Assembly (NCBI GenBank): GCA_003650675.1 | Contig: QMRH01000008.1 | Coordinates: forward strand, 1 to 48,010 | Origin: Thermoprotei archaeon | GTDB taxonomy: Archaea; Thermoproteota; Thermoprotei; Thermofilales; B20-G17 | DNA length: 48,010 nt | Reading direction: 5' to 3' | Part shown: in pieces, positions 33,131-41,618 of the stretch | Layout of the letters: each line of letters begins with the position of its first letter | Position numbering within the stretch: the first letter of the stretch is position 1 | The notes under the pieces: generated by a model | Told to the model about the DNA's origin: nothing | Databases searched by the model: none | The model's input: the letters and a program-made list of their open reading frames with translations, nothing else | Program-made: the position numbers and the translations under genes

Positions 33131-33589
33131 ATGAGAAAAGTAGGCTTTTATGCTATAATAATTCTAGCAATACTAGCTTCATCAACGCTTATACAATGGA
33201 CAGCACTAACCACACCAACACTAATACAACCAACTGCAGCAACTGAACCAGAATGCCACGAGGGAAAAAGATGCATTGATTCCCAATGGAAATCATGTGT
33301 TGGAGATTGCTTAGAACAGTATTATGGTCCCGATATTCGAGATGCATGTAAAAAATGTATACAGCTAATTACATCTCTCATTTCATGTGTCGCTGGTTCA
33401 TTAATATCAATTATATCTCCAAGCGCAGGTACTATTTATGCAATAATACTTTCATGCAGTACAGCTGGTTTTTATGCATTAGAGCATACAGATGAATGTT
33501 TAGTGTGTCAGGAAGCGTATGAACAGATACAAAGTTGCCTTAGTAATTGTCAGTGCTCACAGTGGGAAAATGTTCTTGTATGCCCTTAA
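33131..33589 (+). CDS. Small secreted protein with 14 cysteines (archaeocin-like candidate)
   Basis: 152 residues. A signal peptide (VGFYAIIILAILASSTLIQW region, 5-24) and a Thr-rich linker are followed by a Cys-rich mature part with Cys at 42, 48, 56, 60, 73, 76, 86, 109, 123, 126, 136, 140, 142 and 151. These include CxxC pairs 73/76 and 123/126 and a CxxxC at 56/60. Between Cys86 and Cys109 lies a hydrophobic segment with a central S-P-S-A-G. This layout recalls halocin C8 (Cys-flanked hydrophobic core), but similarity is of pattern only. It has its own TATA (ATAAATAA, about 33092-33099) and AGGTGA 6 nt before the ATG. A toxin peptide, a surface redox protein or a structural protein are all possible. 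Confidence 0.6.
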   Translation: MRKVGFYAIIILAILASSTLIQWTALTTPTLIQPTAATEPECHEGKRCIDSQWKSCVGDCLEQYYGPDIRDACKKCIQLITSLISCVAGSLISIISPSAGTIYAIILSCSTAGFYALEHTDECLVCQEAYEQIQSCLSNCQCSQWENVLVCP

Positions 33590-33630
33590 GTATTTATTTA
33601 AAGCAGATATGCATGTAGCTGGACTATGTA

Positions 33631-34344
33631 GTGGTTAAGGGATTTAGCATGAAGTTTGGAAGAAAGGAGGTATTGCTGGGCTTAAGGCTATTAGTTGCCT
33701 TTGCTATTCTTAAAGTATTAGTTGATGAATTGTGCTTAAGCGATGTACTACGGGTATCCGTCTTTGTAAGTGGGATGGGCTTAGTTTACTTGGGGGAAAT
33801 CATGGTTCATGAAGGCTTTCTCTCCCGAAGAGGGTCTGTTCTCTTTTACTTTTCAGTGCCCCTCTCCCTCTTCCTTCTCTATAGGCTTCTTCCCCCTCAA
33901 TCGCCTTTTCTTACAATATATGACACGAGATTAAGCTTAACTGAAGTTATCTCGGTAAACGCTTTTCTTTACACTCTGCTAGCCTACAACATACTATGTG
34001 GGCTCATAATAGCGTTCAGGGCATATAAATATAAGAGGATAGCAGTAAAGGTGGGGAGAAAGCATGAGAAAAAGCCTGTTCACGCTCCTCTAGAAGCCAC
34101 CCTTCTCCTGTGTTTTTTCATTGTATTCCTTGGATTAAGTCTCCTATATGCTGGAAACATCCTTCATGCACTAATAAGGTTCTCTTACATTTCTTTAGCT
34201 ACAATAACTTTAGTTTACATATTGCTCGTTAGAACAGGGTTCTTTGAGAAGCGTATTCTACTTCTTGAAGCACTTACTAAAGCACTCGCCCTAACCTGGC
34301 CAATCTTTGTTTGGCTAGACTACGCACTATTCGAAATCCTCTAA
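33631..34344 (+). CDS. Seven-helix membrane protein of unknown family
   Basis: 237 residues with about seven hydrophobic spans (beginning LLGLRLLVAFAILKVLV, VSVFVSGMGLVYLGEIMV, VLFYFSVPLSLFLLYRLL and ending ALALTWPIFVWLDYALF). One basic cytoplasmic loop is near the middle (RAYKYKRIAVKVGRKHEKK). It starts at GTG 33631, or ATG 33649, 41 nt after the Cys-rich gene. No family was recognised. By position it could be an immunity or export factor for the Cys-rich protein, or a redox-chain membrane partner. Confidence 0.6.
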   Translation: MVKGFSMKFGRKEVLLGLRLLVAFAILKVLVDELCLSDVLRVSVFVSGMGLVYLGEIMVHEGFLSRRGSVLFYFSVPLSLFLLYRLLPPQSPFLTIYDTRLSLTEVISVNAFLYTLLAYNILCGLIIAFRAYKYKRIAVKVGRKHEKKPVHAPLEATLLLCFFIVFLGLSLLYAGNILHALIRFSYISLATITLVYILLVRTGFFEKRILLLEALTKALALTWPIFVWLDYALFEIL

Positions 34345-34485
34345 AAGTAGGGCTTATATATGCGGGTTGTTCACTACTTCTACGCGACCCGCGCAAGGCT
34401 GGGATTATTGTTCCCATAAAATATTTTTCCGGCTGTTAAACTAGGTTCGTGTAAACGGATAAATAGTCTTTGCTGGTGATAATCT

Positions 34486-35052
34486 ATGTGTGGGGAAATG
34501 CTTGAGGTTATGGATAAGTTTTATCTTCTACTGCATCCTAGACCTGCATATATTATAGGTGCAGGAAGGTTCGATGAAGTGGTAAACTTTATGGCTGCTT
34601 CATGGGTTACACCGGTGTCTGAGGAGCCGCCGCGGGTTGTTGTGGCTGTGGGTGTTGACAGCTTTACGAACGAGCTTATAAAGAAGTATAGGGAGTTTAC
34701 GGTAAACATATATCCAATTGAGCGAATAGATGACGTCTACTTTCTGGGGTCTACAAGTGGCTGGGAAATAAATAAAGTCGAGAAGTTGGGCTTAAAGGTG
34801 GGTGAAGGGGAAAAGGTTAAGGCACCGGTGCTCTTAGACTCCTTAGCTTTCCTGGAATGTAAACTTGTCTTAGAGGTGGAGAGCGGCGACACAACCATAT
34901 TTATTGGGGAAGTGGTTAACGCTAAGGCTTCTAAAGAAGCCTTTAGTATAAGGAAGGGCTGGAAGATACCGGGGGTAAACATTCCACTACATAATTGGGG
35001 ACGAGGATTCTATATTGTCGGGAAATTCCTTATGGCGCGGCGATCCACCTAA
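34486..35052 (+). CDS. Flavin reductase-like FMN-binding protein
   Basis: 188 residues of the FMN-binding split barrel (flavoredoxin/flavin reductase) family: PRPAYIIGAG at the start, NFMAASWVTPVSEEPPRVVV in the usual flavin-binding position, TNELIKKYREFTVNIY, and FIGEVVNAKAS near the end. It transfers electrons from NAD(P)H to FMN or binds FMN tightly. ATAAATAG (34459-34466) lies about 24 nt before the ATG, so the mRNA may be leaderless. It is separate from the Cys-rich cluster by 140 nt. Confidence 0.8.
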   Translation: MCGEMLEVMDKFYLLLHPRPAYIIGAGRFDEVVNFMAASWVTPVSEEPPRVVVAVGVDSFTNELIKKYREFTVNIYPIERIDDVYFLGSTSGWEINKVEKLGLKVGEGEKVKAPVLLDSLAFLECKLVLEVESGDTTIFIGEVVNAKASKEAFSIRKGWKIPGVNIPLHNWGRGFYIVGKFLMARRST

Positions 35053-35073
35053 CCATGTATATTGGTGCGGGGA

Positions 35074-35949
35074 ATGGGCTACAGGGTTGTCGACACCTTT
35101 CCTTCGTTCATAGAGTATTGGAGGAAAGTTGGACACAAGGATGTTGACCACCAGCTGGAGGAATGGGAGAAACAGTATATGTCAAAGTATCCAGAGCTTT
35201 TTAAACTACAGGTGGAAAACTACGAGAGCATGGGTCTAGACTGGAGGAAGATAGCTAAGGAAAGGGTACTTCCAAATCTACCTAAACTTTTTCCAGAAAT
35301 CAGGAAGGCCTGGTGTAATCTACGGGAAGTCATTCCAAGGGCATACAAAAAGTTTAAAGATTTCTGGAAAAGGGACTTTAACATAGTGTTTGTAATCTAT
35401 GTGGGAACGGGGTGTGGAGCTGGCTGGGCTACCGCTTACAGCAACCATTATGCTGTGCTCTTCGGGTTAGAAAACATTGCTGAACTTAAATGGCATACAA
35501 GGAGGTCGCTAGAAGGGTTAACTATACACGAGTTATCGCATATTGCACATATGGTGTTGAGAGGTCTGATGCCAAAGGACTTTGAAAGGCTAGAGGAGGA
35601 TCCTCTTTTTCTTTTATATAGTGAAGGATTCGCCACCCGTTGTGAGCACTTAATTCTCGGTGGAGAGGAGTGGAGGATGGCTTCAAACAAGTCTTGGCTT
35701 CAATGGTGTGAAAGGAACATCAGATACTTAGCTTTAAAATACCTGGAAAGGGTGGCAGAATCCAGGTCGGTGAACGACTTCTATGGCTCATGGCTCAACA
35801 TTGATGGTGTGAGCCAGACCGGATATTATCTAGGATGCCAGTATATCAAGCATTTAGAAAGGACGAGGACTATTGAGGAAATAGCTAAAATGAGTGTAGA
35901 AGAGGTGAAAACAACTGCTTTAGGCTGGCTTGAACAGCTTGCTATGTAG
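35074..35949 (+). CDS. Putative zinc metallopeptidase (HExxH)
   Basis: About 291 residues. The zinc motif is T-I-H-E-L-S-H (H156-E157-x-x-H160 counted from the TTG at 35062), with the probable third ligand Glu188 in LYSEGFATRCEH. There is no signal peptide, so it is cytoplasmic. The flanking helical region has no recognised domain. ATG 35074 is taken as start; a TTG at 35062 is possible. It follows the flavin reductase gene by about 20 nt and may be co-transcribed. Confidence 0.6.
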   Translation: MGYRVVDTFPSFIEYWRKVGHKDVDHQLEEWEKQYMSKYPELFKLQVENYESMGLDWRKIAKERVLPNLPKLFPEIRKAWCNLREVIPRAYKKFKDFWKRDFNIVFVIYVGTGCGAGWATAYSNHYAVLFGLENIAELKWHTRRSLEGLTIHELSHIAHMVLRGLMPKDFERLEEDPLFLLYSEGFATRCEHLILGGEEWRMASNKSWLQWCERNIRYLALKYLERVAESRSVNDFYGSWLNIDGVSQTGYYLGCQYIKHLERTRTIEEIAKMSVEEVKTTALGWLEQLAM

Positions 35950-35982
35950 GTTTTAAGTGTGATCTATAATTTATAGGACTGT

Positions 35983-37233
35983 TTAAATGGTGGTTAATTT
36001 AGCCTCTTTTTCTGCTTCTCTTATGTTTTCGACAATGATGCTGAAAATATCCCTTGGGGAAAAGTTTCTGCCGCAGCGCCAACACCTGGCTGTATAGCCC
36101 TCTCTAGGTAAATATATTGTTTCTCTACATTGGGGACATTTCACTGCGCCAACAAATACTCCTTTCTCCTCCAAGAACCTGTTAAACGACCTAAAATCCC
36201 CGAACACCATGGTGGATATAGCTAAACGTTGTTGTTCTTCTACAAACGCTTCTTCAAGTTTATGTAGCGCATCTATAATTACCGTGTTTGCTCTAATTAA
36301 CTCTTTTTCCACGATCTTTGCCAGTGAAGGTTTAATCGATGATACAATGTTAACAGATATGGTTCTCTCTCCCTCCCTAGTTATAGTTAACCTGACAGGT
36401 AAAATCTCTTCTTTAATTATTCCCTCTTCACTGTAGCTGGCTTTAACCGAAATAAATGCATCTATTTTGTCTTTGGATGGTCTAAGAGAAGCCTTTAGAA
36501 AACCGTATTTAGACAGCTGATTAGCGAGAAGCTTTGATATTTTCTCGAGAGACACGTTCCCTGGGACATTAAAGCGTTCCTTAAAAACCCAATCAACTTG
36601 CCTATTATAAATGTTTGCAGAAACTATTATCCCTCCTAAGAACAATAATATGAACCCCAGCATAGAAAAGCCTCTAAGCGGTGAAGACGGGGGAGCTAAA
36701 GCGCCGATAAGGAGAAAAGCAAATGAAGTTGCCGTGGAGGAGAGCCAGACCCGATTACTCTTTTTCTCTGCCCTAGAAACTTTTTGCTTAAAGTCGTTGA
36801 TGCTTCCCTTAAGACTTTCATCTACAGTTGGCTTAACTGAGATGATTTTAGATATCTCCTCGGGTGGATACAATGTTTCTTCGATTAATCCCTTTTCTTT
36901 AAGTATTTCGATAACAGGTAAACCACGTTCAGCCTGGATCAACGATATACCGCTAGCATAGAGGTACTCGACAATCCTCATAGATGGGGGAGGAGCTAAA
37001 ATATACCTTATATTATATCGCTCTAGAAAGTTGATTACCTCTATAGCATTCTCTTTCCTGATCATTGTTCTTGGAATAACCTTGAAGTCTTCGAGACGTT
37101 TACCTCTAATATAGGCTATAATAAAATATGGCGCTTTCTCTAGATCCGACACGAATGAATCGAAGCTAGCATCCTCTACCGGAATGGCTATAATAATTAG
37201 ACGATCTCTTTTACGTCTATTAAAAACATACAT
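35983..37233 (-). CDS. NifX-like domain, membrane hairpin and Zn-ribbon fusion protein
   Basis: 416 residues in three parts. The N-terminal part (about 10-120) resembles the dinitrogenase cofactor-binding NifX/NifB-C fold: IIIAIPVEDASFDSFVSDLE, APYFIIAYIRG, RYNIRYILAPPPSMRIVEYL. Two adjacent membrane spans follow (about 165-205, WLSSTATSFAFLLIGALAPP then LGFILLFLGGIIVSANIYN). A cytoplasmic domain ends in a zinc ribbon, VKCPQCRETIYL ... ARCWRCGRNF. The combination was not recognised from known proteins. The TATA-like GATATTATAG near 37256 suits a leaderless start at 37233. Divergent from the ThiR gene. Confidence 0.6.
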   Translation of the reverse strand: MYVFNRRKRDRLIIIAIPVEDASFDSFVSDLEKAPYFIIAYIRGKRLEDFKVIPRTMIRKENAIEVINFLERYNIRYILAPPPSMRIVEYLYASGISLIQAERGLPVIEILKEKGLIEETLYPPEEISKIISVKPTVDESLKGSINDFKQKVSRAEKKSNRVWLSSTATSFAFLLIGALAPPSSPLRGFSMLGFILLFLGGIIVSANIYNRQVDWVFKERFNVPGNVSLEKISKLLANQLSKYGFLKASLRPSKDKIDAFISVKASYSEEGIIKEEILPVRLTITREGERTISVNIVSSIKPSLAKIVEKELIRANTVIIDALHKLEEAFVEEQQRLAISTMVFGDFRSFNRFLEEKGVFVGAVKCPQCRETIYLPREGYTARCWRCGRNFSPRDIFSIIVENIREAEKEAKLTTI

Positions 37234-37371
37234 ATTCTACAAGTCTACTATAATATCTTTGGATATATATGTCTTTGTTTCCGCCTTCCACATGATGTAC
37301 CATGGTCTCCTTATGGAAAGGTTTGTAACGTTAAATTTTTCATCTTCTTACAGATATTTATCTTGGTTGAC

Positions 37372-38298
37372 ATGAGGCCTCCATGCGAAATAGTCACACG
37401 CTATTTTTTACCCCAAGTTCGTGCCAGAATAATCAGGATCCTGGTGGAGGAAAAAGGTTTAAGCATAAGTAGGGTTGCACGTCTCCTGAAGGTAACACCC
37501 TCAGCCGCAGTAAAGTACAAGAGTATTTTAAAAGGCGATTTAAAGTGGTTCAATGAAGAGGAGCTGGAAAGATTGGCCAGGAGAATAGCGGATGCTCTTG
37601 TGCAAGGGTCCTACAGACCAAGTAAACTTATAGCCATTATATGTAGATACTGTGCATCTCAAAGGATTTCAGGAAGCATATGTATACTTCATAAATTCCG
37701 TATACCGGAGTTAAGTGAATGTAATATCTGTGAAAAACTTTTTTCCAAGGAGGTTAAAGAAAGCAGTGAACGAGTCGTTGTCTTACGTAATTTAGTGGAT
37801 GCGCTGAGTCTAGCCACCAGTAATAGCAGGATTTTGCTTAAATTTATACCTGAAGTAAGAACGAACATAGCTATGGCTGTTAGTAATGCAAAGTCGATAA
37901 AAGACATAGCTGCATTTCCTGGTAGACTTACGGAAGCCAGAGGGATGTTGGTAGCTTACACACCGCCTGAGTTTGGAGGCTCAAGACACTTGGCAAGTAT
38001 ACTTCTAGAAGGTTTAAAGATTGACCCAAAGCTTAAAGCTATAACCTGCATTAAATACGACAAAAGGGTTGAGAAGGCTTTACGTAAACTGGATCTAAAC
38101 GTCGTTTTCCTCAAAAAACATGGTGGAGCCCGCTCCCTCAAAGATTATTCTAAAGCTTTAAGAAGTCACGGCCCTGGCTTCGATGTTCTTGTAGATAAAG
38201 GAGGTTACGGCATCGAACCAGTAGTCTATGTTTTCGGCGTTAACGCCGTCGACGCCGTAAGAAAAATGCTGGAAATCGCTAGAACCGCTCTAGGATAA
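37372..38298 (+). CDS. thiR: ThiR-type regulator: HTH fused to ThiN domain
   Basis: About 308 residues. It begins MRPPCEIVTRYFLPQVRARI with a helix-turn-helix (GLSISRVARLLKVTPSAAVK), then a Cys-containing linker (CRYCASQ, CNICEKLF, possible metal site), then a ThiN domain (about 130-308: IPEVRTNIAMAVSNAKSIKD, AAFPGRL, PPEFGGSRHLASILLEGLK). ThiR proteins of archaea bind thiamine phosphates through ThiN and repress thiamine synthesis and transport genes. No thiamine gene is nearby. ATG 37372 suits family starts better than TTG 37363. Confidence 0.82.
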   Translation: MRPPCEIVTRYFLPQVRARIIRILVEEKGLSISRVARLLKVTPSAAVKYKSILKGDLKWFNEEELERLARRIADALVQGSYRPSKLIAIICRYCASQRISGSICILHKFRIPELSECNICEKLFSKEVKESSERVVVLRNLVDALSLATSNSRILLKFIPEVRTNIAMAVSNAKSIKDIAAFPGRLTEARGMLVAYTPPEFGGSRHLASILLEGLKIDPKLKAITCIKYDKRVEKALRKLDLNVVFLKKHGGARSLKDYSKALRSHGPGFDVLVDKGGYGIEPVVYVFGVNAVDAVRKMLEIARTALG

Positions 38299-38377
38299 CC
38301 TGATAATGAAGGTAATTCATCCTCATAATAGAAGTATCCTGGAGAGAAACGAGGTTACTGGAATTAAAATGTTTTAG

Positions 38378-38746
38378 TTAGCTAAAGTCATCGGTGCAGG
38401 AGCACTTATATTCATCCACTAGCCTTAACTTAAGTTCTCTATTAATCTCTCTTATTATCTTGAAATGTTTATCGCTTGTCTCTAACACTAGATTTCTATT
38501 CAAGGCTACTGCGGCAATAGTTATGTCCACCGCTGGGACGGGTTTCCCCATCTTAAGTAAATCCTTTGATAGTAATATTGCTAGCCTATAATCTTCAGTA
38601 CTGGGATATATTATCATAAGTTTCTTGACCTCAAGTGCTTTAGGAAACTCTATTACATTTAGTATTGTGGTAAAGCCTTCGAGGACTCTAATACCCTTCC
38701 TGTATTTCGCTATTAACGAGCATGTATCGTAGAGTATCTTTTCCAT
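38378..38746 (-). CDS. VapC-type PIN-domain toxin
   Basis: 122 residues. PIN pattern: Asp in [12 protein letters not shown], Glu in [11 protein letters not shown], Asp in [13 protein letters not shown] and Asp in [11 protein letters not shown]. Cys residues at the C-terminus ([10 protein letters not shown]) are unusual. It overlaps the antitoxin gene by 34 nt and is co-transcribed with it. Confidence 0.85.
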   Translation of the reverse strand: MEKILYDTCSLIAKYRKGIRVLEGFTTILNVIEFPKALEVKKLMIIYPSTEDYRLAILLSKDLLKMGKPVPAVDITIAAVALNRNLVLETSDKHFKIIREINRELKLRLVDEYKCSCTDDFS

Positions 38747-38982
38747 TCGGCTTCCCTCGCTTTCTCATAGTAGTTGGCAGCTTTCTCCAGGCTTATCTCT
38801 CGAAGTTCTCTAGCAAAATCTTCTCCAAGTTCCTCTAGAAGTTCTTCGCTACTAACAGTTCCTTCAAGTTTCCTAAGATACTCCATAATAGCCTTTCTAG
38901 CTACTTCACTCCATTTGACTTCAGAATACCTCTTCATCTTCCTATATACTTCTTCTGGTATAGACAAAGTAATATTTGGCAT
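38713..38982 (-). CDS. VapB-type ribbon-helix-helix antitoxin
   Basis: 89 residues: [20 protein letters not shown] is a classic ribbon-helix-helix start, followed by [20 protein letters not shown]. The C-terminal tail is charged and helical (toxin neutralising). ATG 38982 was preferred over the longer open frame because a TATA box (39005-39012) is centred exactly 26 nt upstream. A palindromic operator lies between. Confidence 0.85.
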   Translation of the reverse strand: MPNITLSIPEEVYRKMKRYSEVKWSEVARKAIMEYLRKLEGTVSSEELLEELGEDFARELREISLEKAANYYEKAREAEWKRYSTIHAR

Positions 38983-38990
38983 ATGTGAAT

Positions 38991-39012
38991 TATGTGATAT
39001 CACATATAAATA
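38991..39012 (-). promoter_or_regulatory. VapBC promoter with 16-bp palindrome
   Basis: TATGTGATATCACATA (38991-39006) is a perfect palindrome overlapping the TATA element TATTTATA (39005-39012, minus strand) of the antitoxin gene, and a further half-site ATGTGA lies at 38982-38987. Binding of the antitoxin here would block both TBP and the start site. Confidence 0.7.
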
Positions 39013-39057
39013 TCTTGTTGCAATGTGGTTAGGGGACTGGTTATTTTCCACTAAATT

Positions 39058-39768
39058 TCAGGTTATTTTTCTGCCGAAGCCTCGGGGCGTGGGACTGTTA
39101 TCATATATTTCACTTACATGGAATATGTATACTGGCCGGTTTCCCCTTTTCTCTGGAGGAGTGTAATGATAGGCGTCGTGCACCAGGTTAACGTATTTAT
39201 GATATTTATCATCTAGATGTATACTTATCTCACCTTTAATTTCAAAGCTTACTGAGGGCGGCTGGAAGAATACAAGACAGGCTTTACTGGATTTCTTAAC
39301 GAGGTTCCATGTGTGTTTTGATGAATGGGGGATCCTAAGGGCTAATTCTATTGTGGCAAGTTTCTCGAAATCCATTTTCTCTTCTGCTTTCTCTCGCTCG
39401 AGATAAATATTCTTTAGCAGTAATTTCAAACCTCTTCTTGAATGCTCCTTATAAAGTTCATTTAGCTTTACTTTATCACCACGACACTCGACATACTTCT
39501 CGTCGGTTGCCCTTAAATGCTCCTCAAACTCCCTTATAACTTCCCCAAGATACTTTTCTTTAACCACATAGCCTATACCAACTACTTTTCCATTAACCTC
39601 AATTACTCCATCTTCTCCAATTGCGGCGGTACAGAGAACCGGGTTATGTCGGGTAAACTCTAGGAAAAACCTGTTAACGTCTTTTATTCCCCCTAGTAGT
39701 GTTTCTTCTAGAAGCTTACGTCTCGCAAAGTAGTTCCATTCCAGAAATTCCCTTGGTAACAAGACCAT
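39058..39768 (-). CDS. Hypothetical protein, possible split-barrel flavin-type fold
   Basis: 236 residues. The first part includes NPVLCTAAIGEDG and KVVGIGYVVKEKY. The second part includes SKACLVFFQPPSVSFEIKGE then LVHDAYHYTPPEKRGNRPVY and ends PRGFGRKIT; this end resembles pyridoxamine phosphate oxidase-like barrels, at low confidence. The start at 39768 is fixed by GGGAGGAG about 6 nt upstream. Function unknown. Confidence 0.5.
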   Translation of the reverse strand: MVLLPREFLEWNYFARRKLLEETLLGGIKDVNRFFLEFTRHNPVLCTAAIGEDGVIEVNGKVVGIGYVVKEKYLGEVIREFEEHLRATDEKYVECRGDKVKLNELYKEHSRRGLKLLLKNIYLEREKAEEKMDFEKLATIELALRIPHSSKHTWNLVKKSSKACLVFFQPPSVSFEIKGEISIHLDDKYHKYVNLVHDAYHYTPPEKRGNRPVYIFHVSEIYDNSPTPRGFGRKIT

Positions 39769-39925
39769 AACTTCTCCTCCCTTTAAGTATACATGGAATG
39801 AACAGTTATTATTTAAATTCATTATATATTAAATATTAAACACCATCTATAGACGCAAAAAACATTTCAAACTAGCCTCGGGAATAATTTTAGCGGCATT
39901 AACCTCCATTTATCTTGCCCTAGTT

Positions 39926-41614
39926 GTGTGGCATTTAACTAATCCGGGCTTCAAACAGTATCCATCTGTGAAAATAGTCTGGGACCACAGTTTTTGGAGA
40001 AACTTTGACCCCTACGTCAACCTAGGCGTCAATATTCTATCTGAAAAAAGCTTAGAGTACAATGGAAGAAAACTTGTGATACGTGAAATCACCTATAATG
40101 GAGCCGTATTTTCAGGACGGATGCTTAAGGTTTATGCCGTCATGGTGTATCCTAAAGATGTTAAAGGACTTCCGGGGGTTGTTCTAGTTCATGGATATGG
40201 TGGAACCCATGAAAGCATGATGGGATATGCTTTAGCGGTAGCCAAGGAAAATTTCGTAGTGTTGGCTATAGACGCTCCGGGGCACGGTAGGTCTGAGGGT
40301 CCCCGTCCTTCACCTTATAGTGTGGCGAATATGAGCGAGGGAGCTGAATCGCTCTTGTTCTATCTTGTAGTATCTGCTGCACGGAGAGGTTTAACAGTTC
40401 TAGGGGAAAGCGGACTGGTGGATCCAGGGAAGTTGGCTATTTCAGGGGCTTCCATGGGAGGTGTTGTAAGCTACCTTGTGGCTGCTACAGACCGCAGGGT
40501 TAAAGCGGCTATACCTATAGTTGCTTCAGGCGATTTTATCCACATTGTGAGAGCCGGAGGATTAGCTAACACCATGATACCTTTAGATGAGTCTTTGGAG
40601 AAGCTAGTGAAAGTAGTTGAATACATTGATCCTTTACATTATGCTCGGAACATAACCTGCCCTATACTAATCCTATTCTCATCCAACGATGAATTCTTTA
40701 CACTCGAGTCCCTGCATTCAACTTACGCTGATATCGGATCGCAGGTAAAAATACTACATATCGCTGCTAATTGGAACCATTTTAGAGAGTATCCCGGCTG
40801 GCTGGGTCAAGCAATAAATTTTCTTAAGCAAGTGTTTTACGGTGAGGAGGTCGGTAAACTACATTGGACAGTAAACAGGGATCCCTTGTTCTTTAAAATA
40901 GAGTGTACATCTCCAAAATATGTAGGGTTTAACCTCTACTTTAGGCCAGCTCTAAAAGGTTTCCCTTGGATGAACCTTAATCTAAATAAAGGTTTCCTCC
41001 TGGATTTTTCGTTGCCTATCCTTTTTCCGCTCAACATGTATGTGGAGGCTGGTTCGGAAGGTTTTCTACAGTCCACCTCAATATTTAACAGGGGAGGACC
41101 AACAATAATACTACATTTAATAATTATTATAATCCTCTTCACTCAATGCTTCTCTAAGGTGATTAAACGAAATGTTGAAGACGCGCTACATCTAACGGCC
41201 TATTTATTTTATATAATCAGTTTATTTACACCGTTCCTGGTGTTGAAAGATAGGTTTGAGATCTCGCTCCCGGAGTTCATTGAAAGGTACGGGGTATACC
41301 TGGGACTGTTAAACCTGTTCCCCTATTTCGTTTTAACAGTTGCGGCAGTGGCGGGTATAGGCCTCTATCTCAAAAGACCCATCCTAATCTCGGCGCTAAG
41401 CTTGGTGACATTGTTTGTGGAGGGATCCCTGGTAGCGTTTATAGGTAGATGGATCCCGGTTTCCCCTGGAATAGGAGAATTCTTGGCTGGGCTAGCGTTC
41501 CTAGCCACCTTACTCCTCGAGTTGAAGTCCTCACTGCTACATAGAATATTCAATAGAACTTTAACTCGAAGCAATATAGTCGATCTATCGTTTGCTTTCC
41601 AAGATAAGGGGTGA
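39926..41614 (+). CDS. Alpha/beta hydrolase with C-terminal membrane domain
   Basis: 562 residues from GTG 39926. Serine hydrolase core: oxyanion region VLVHGYGGTHES, DAPGHGRSEG, nucleophile Ser176 in SGASMGG, Asp255 in FSSNDEFF and His285 in NWNHFRE. After it comes a membrane domain (about 390-540) with some four to six spans (HLIIIIILFTQCF, LTAYLFYIISLFTPFLV, FPYFVLTVAAVAGIGLYL, EFLAGLAFLATLLL). The frame is open further up to 39833 and encodes a convincing signal anchor (HFKLASGIILAALTSIYLAL) just before residue 1, but without ATG, GTG or TTG. The true start may be a non-standard codon there. Probably an extracytoplasmic esterase or peptidase. Confidence 0.7.
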   Translation: MWHLTNPGFKQYPSVKIVWDHSFWRNFDPYVNLGVNILSEKSLEYNGRKLVIREITYNGAVFSGRMLKVYAVMVYPKDVKGLPGVVLVHGYGGTHESMMGYALAVAKENFVVLAIDAPGHGRSEGPRPSPYSVANMSEGAESLLFYLVVSAARRGLTVLGESGLVDPGKLAISGASMGGVVSYLVAATDRRVKAAIPIVASGDFIHIVRAGGLANTMIPLDESLEKLVKVVEYIDPLHYARNITCPILILFSSNDEFFTLESLHSTYADIGSQVKILHIAANWNHFREYPGWLGQAINFLKQVFYGEEVGKLHWTVNRDPLFFKIECTSPKYVGFNLYFRPALKGFPWMNLNLNKGFLLDFSLPILFPLNMYVEAGSEGFLQSTSIFNRGGPTIILHLIIIIILFTQCFSKVIKRNVEDALHLTAYLFYIISLFTPFLVLKDRFEISLPEFIERYGVYLGLLNLFPYFVLTVAAVAGIGLYLKRPILISALSLVTLFVEGSLVAFIGRWIPVSPGIGEFLAGLAFLATLLLELKSSLLHRIFNRTLTRSNIVDLSFAFQDKG

Positions 41615-41618
41615 TTAA

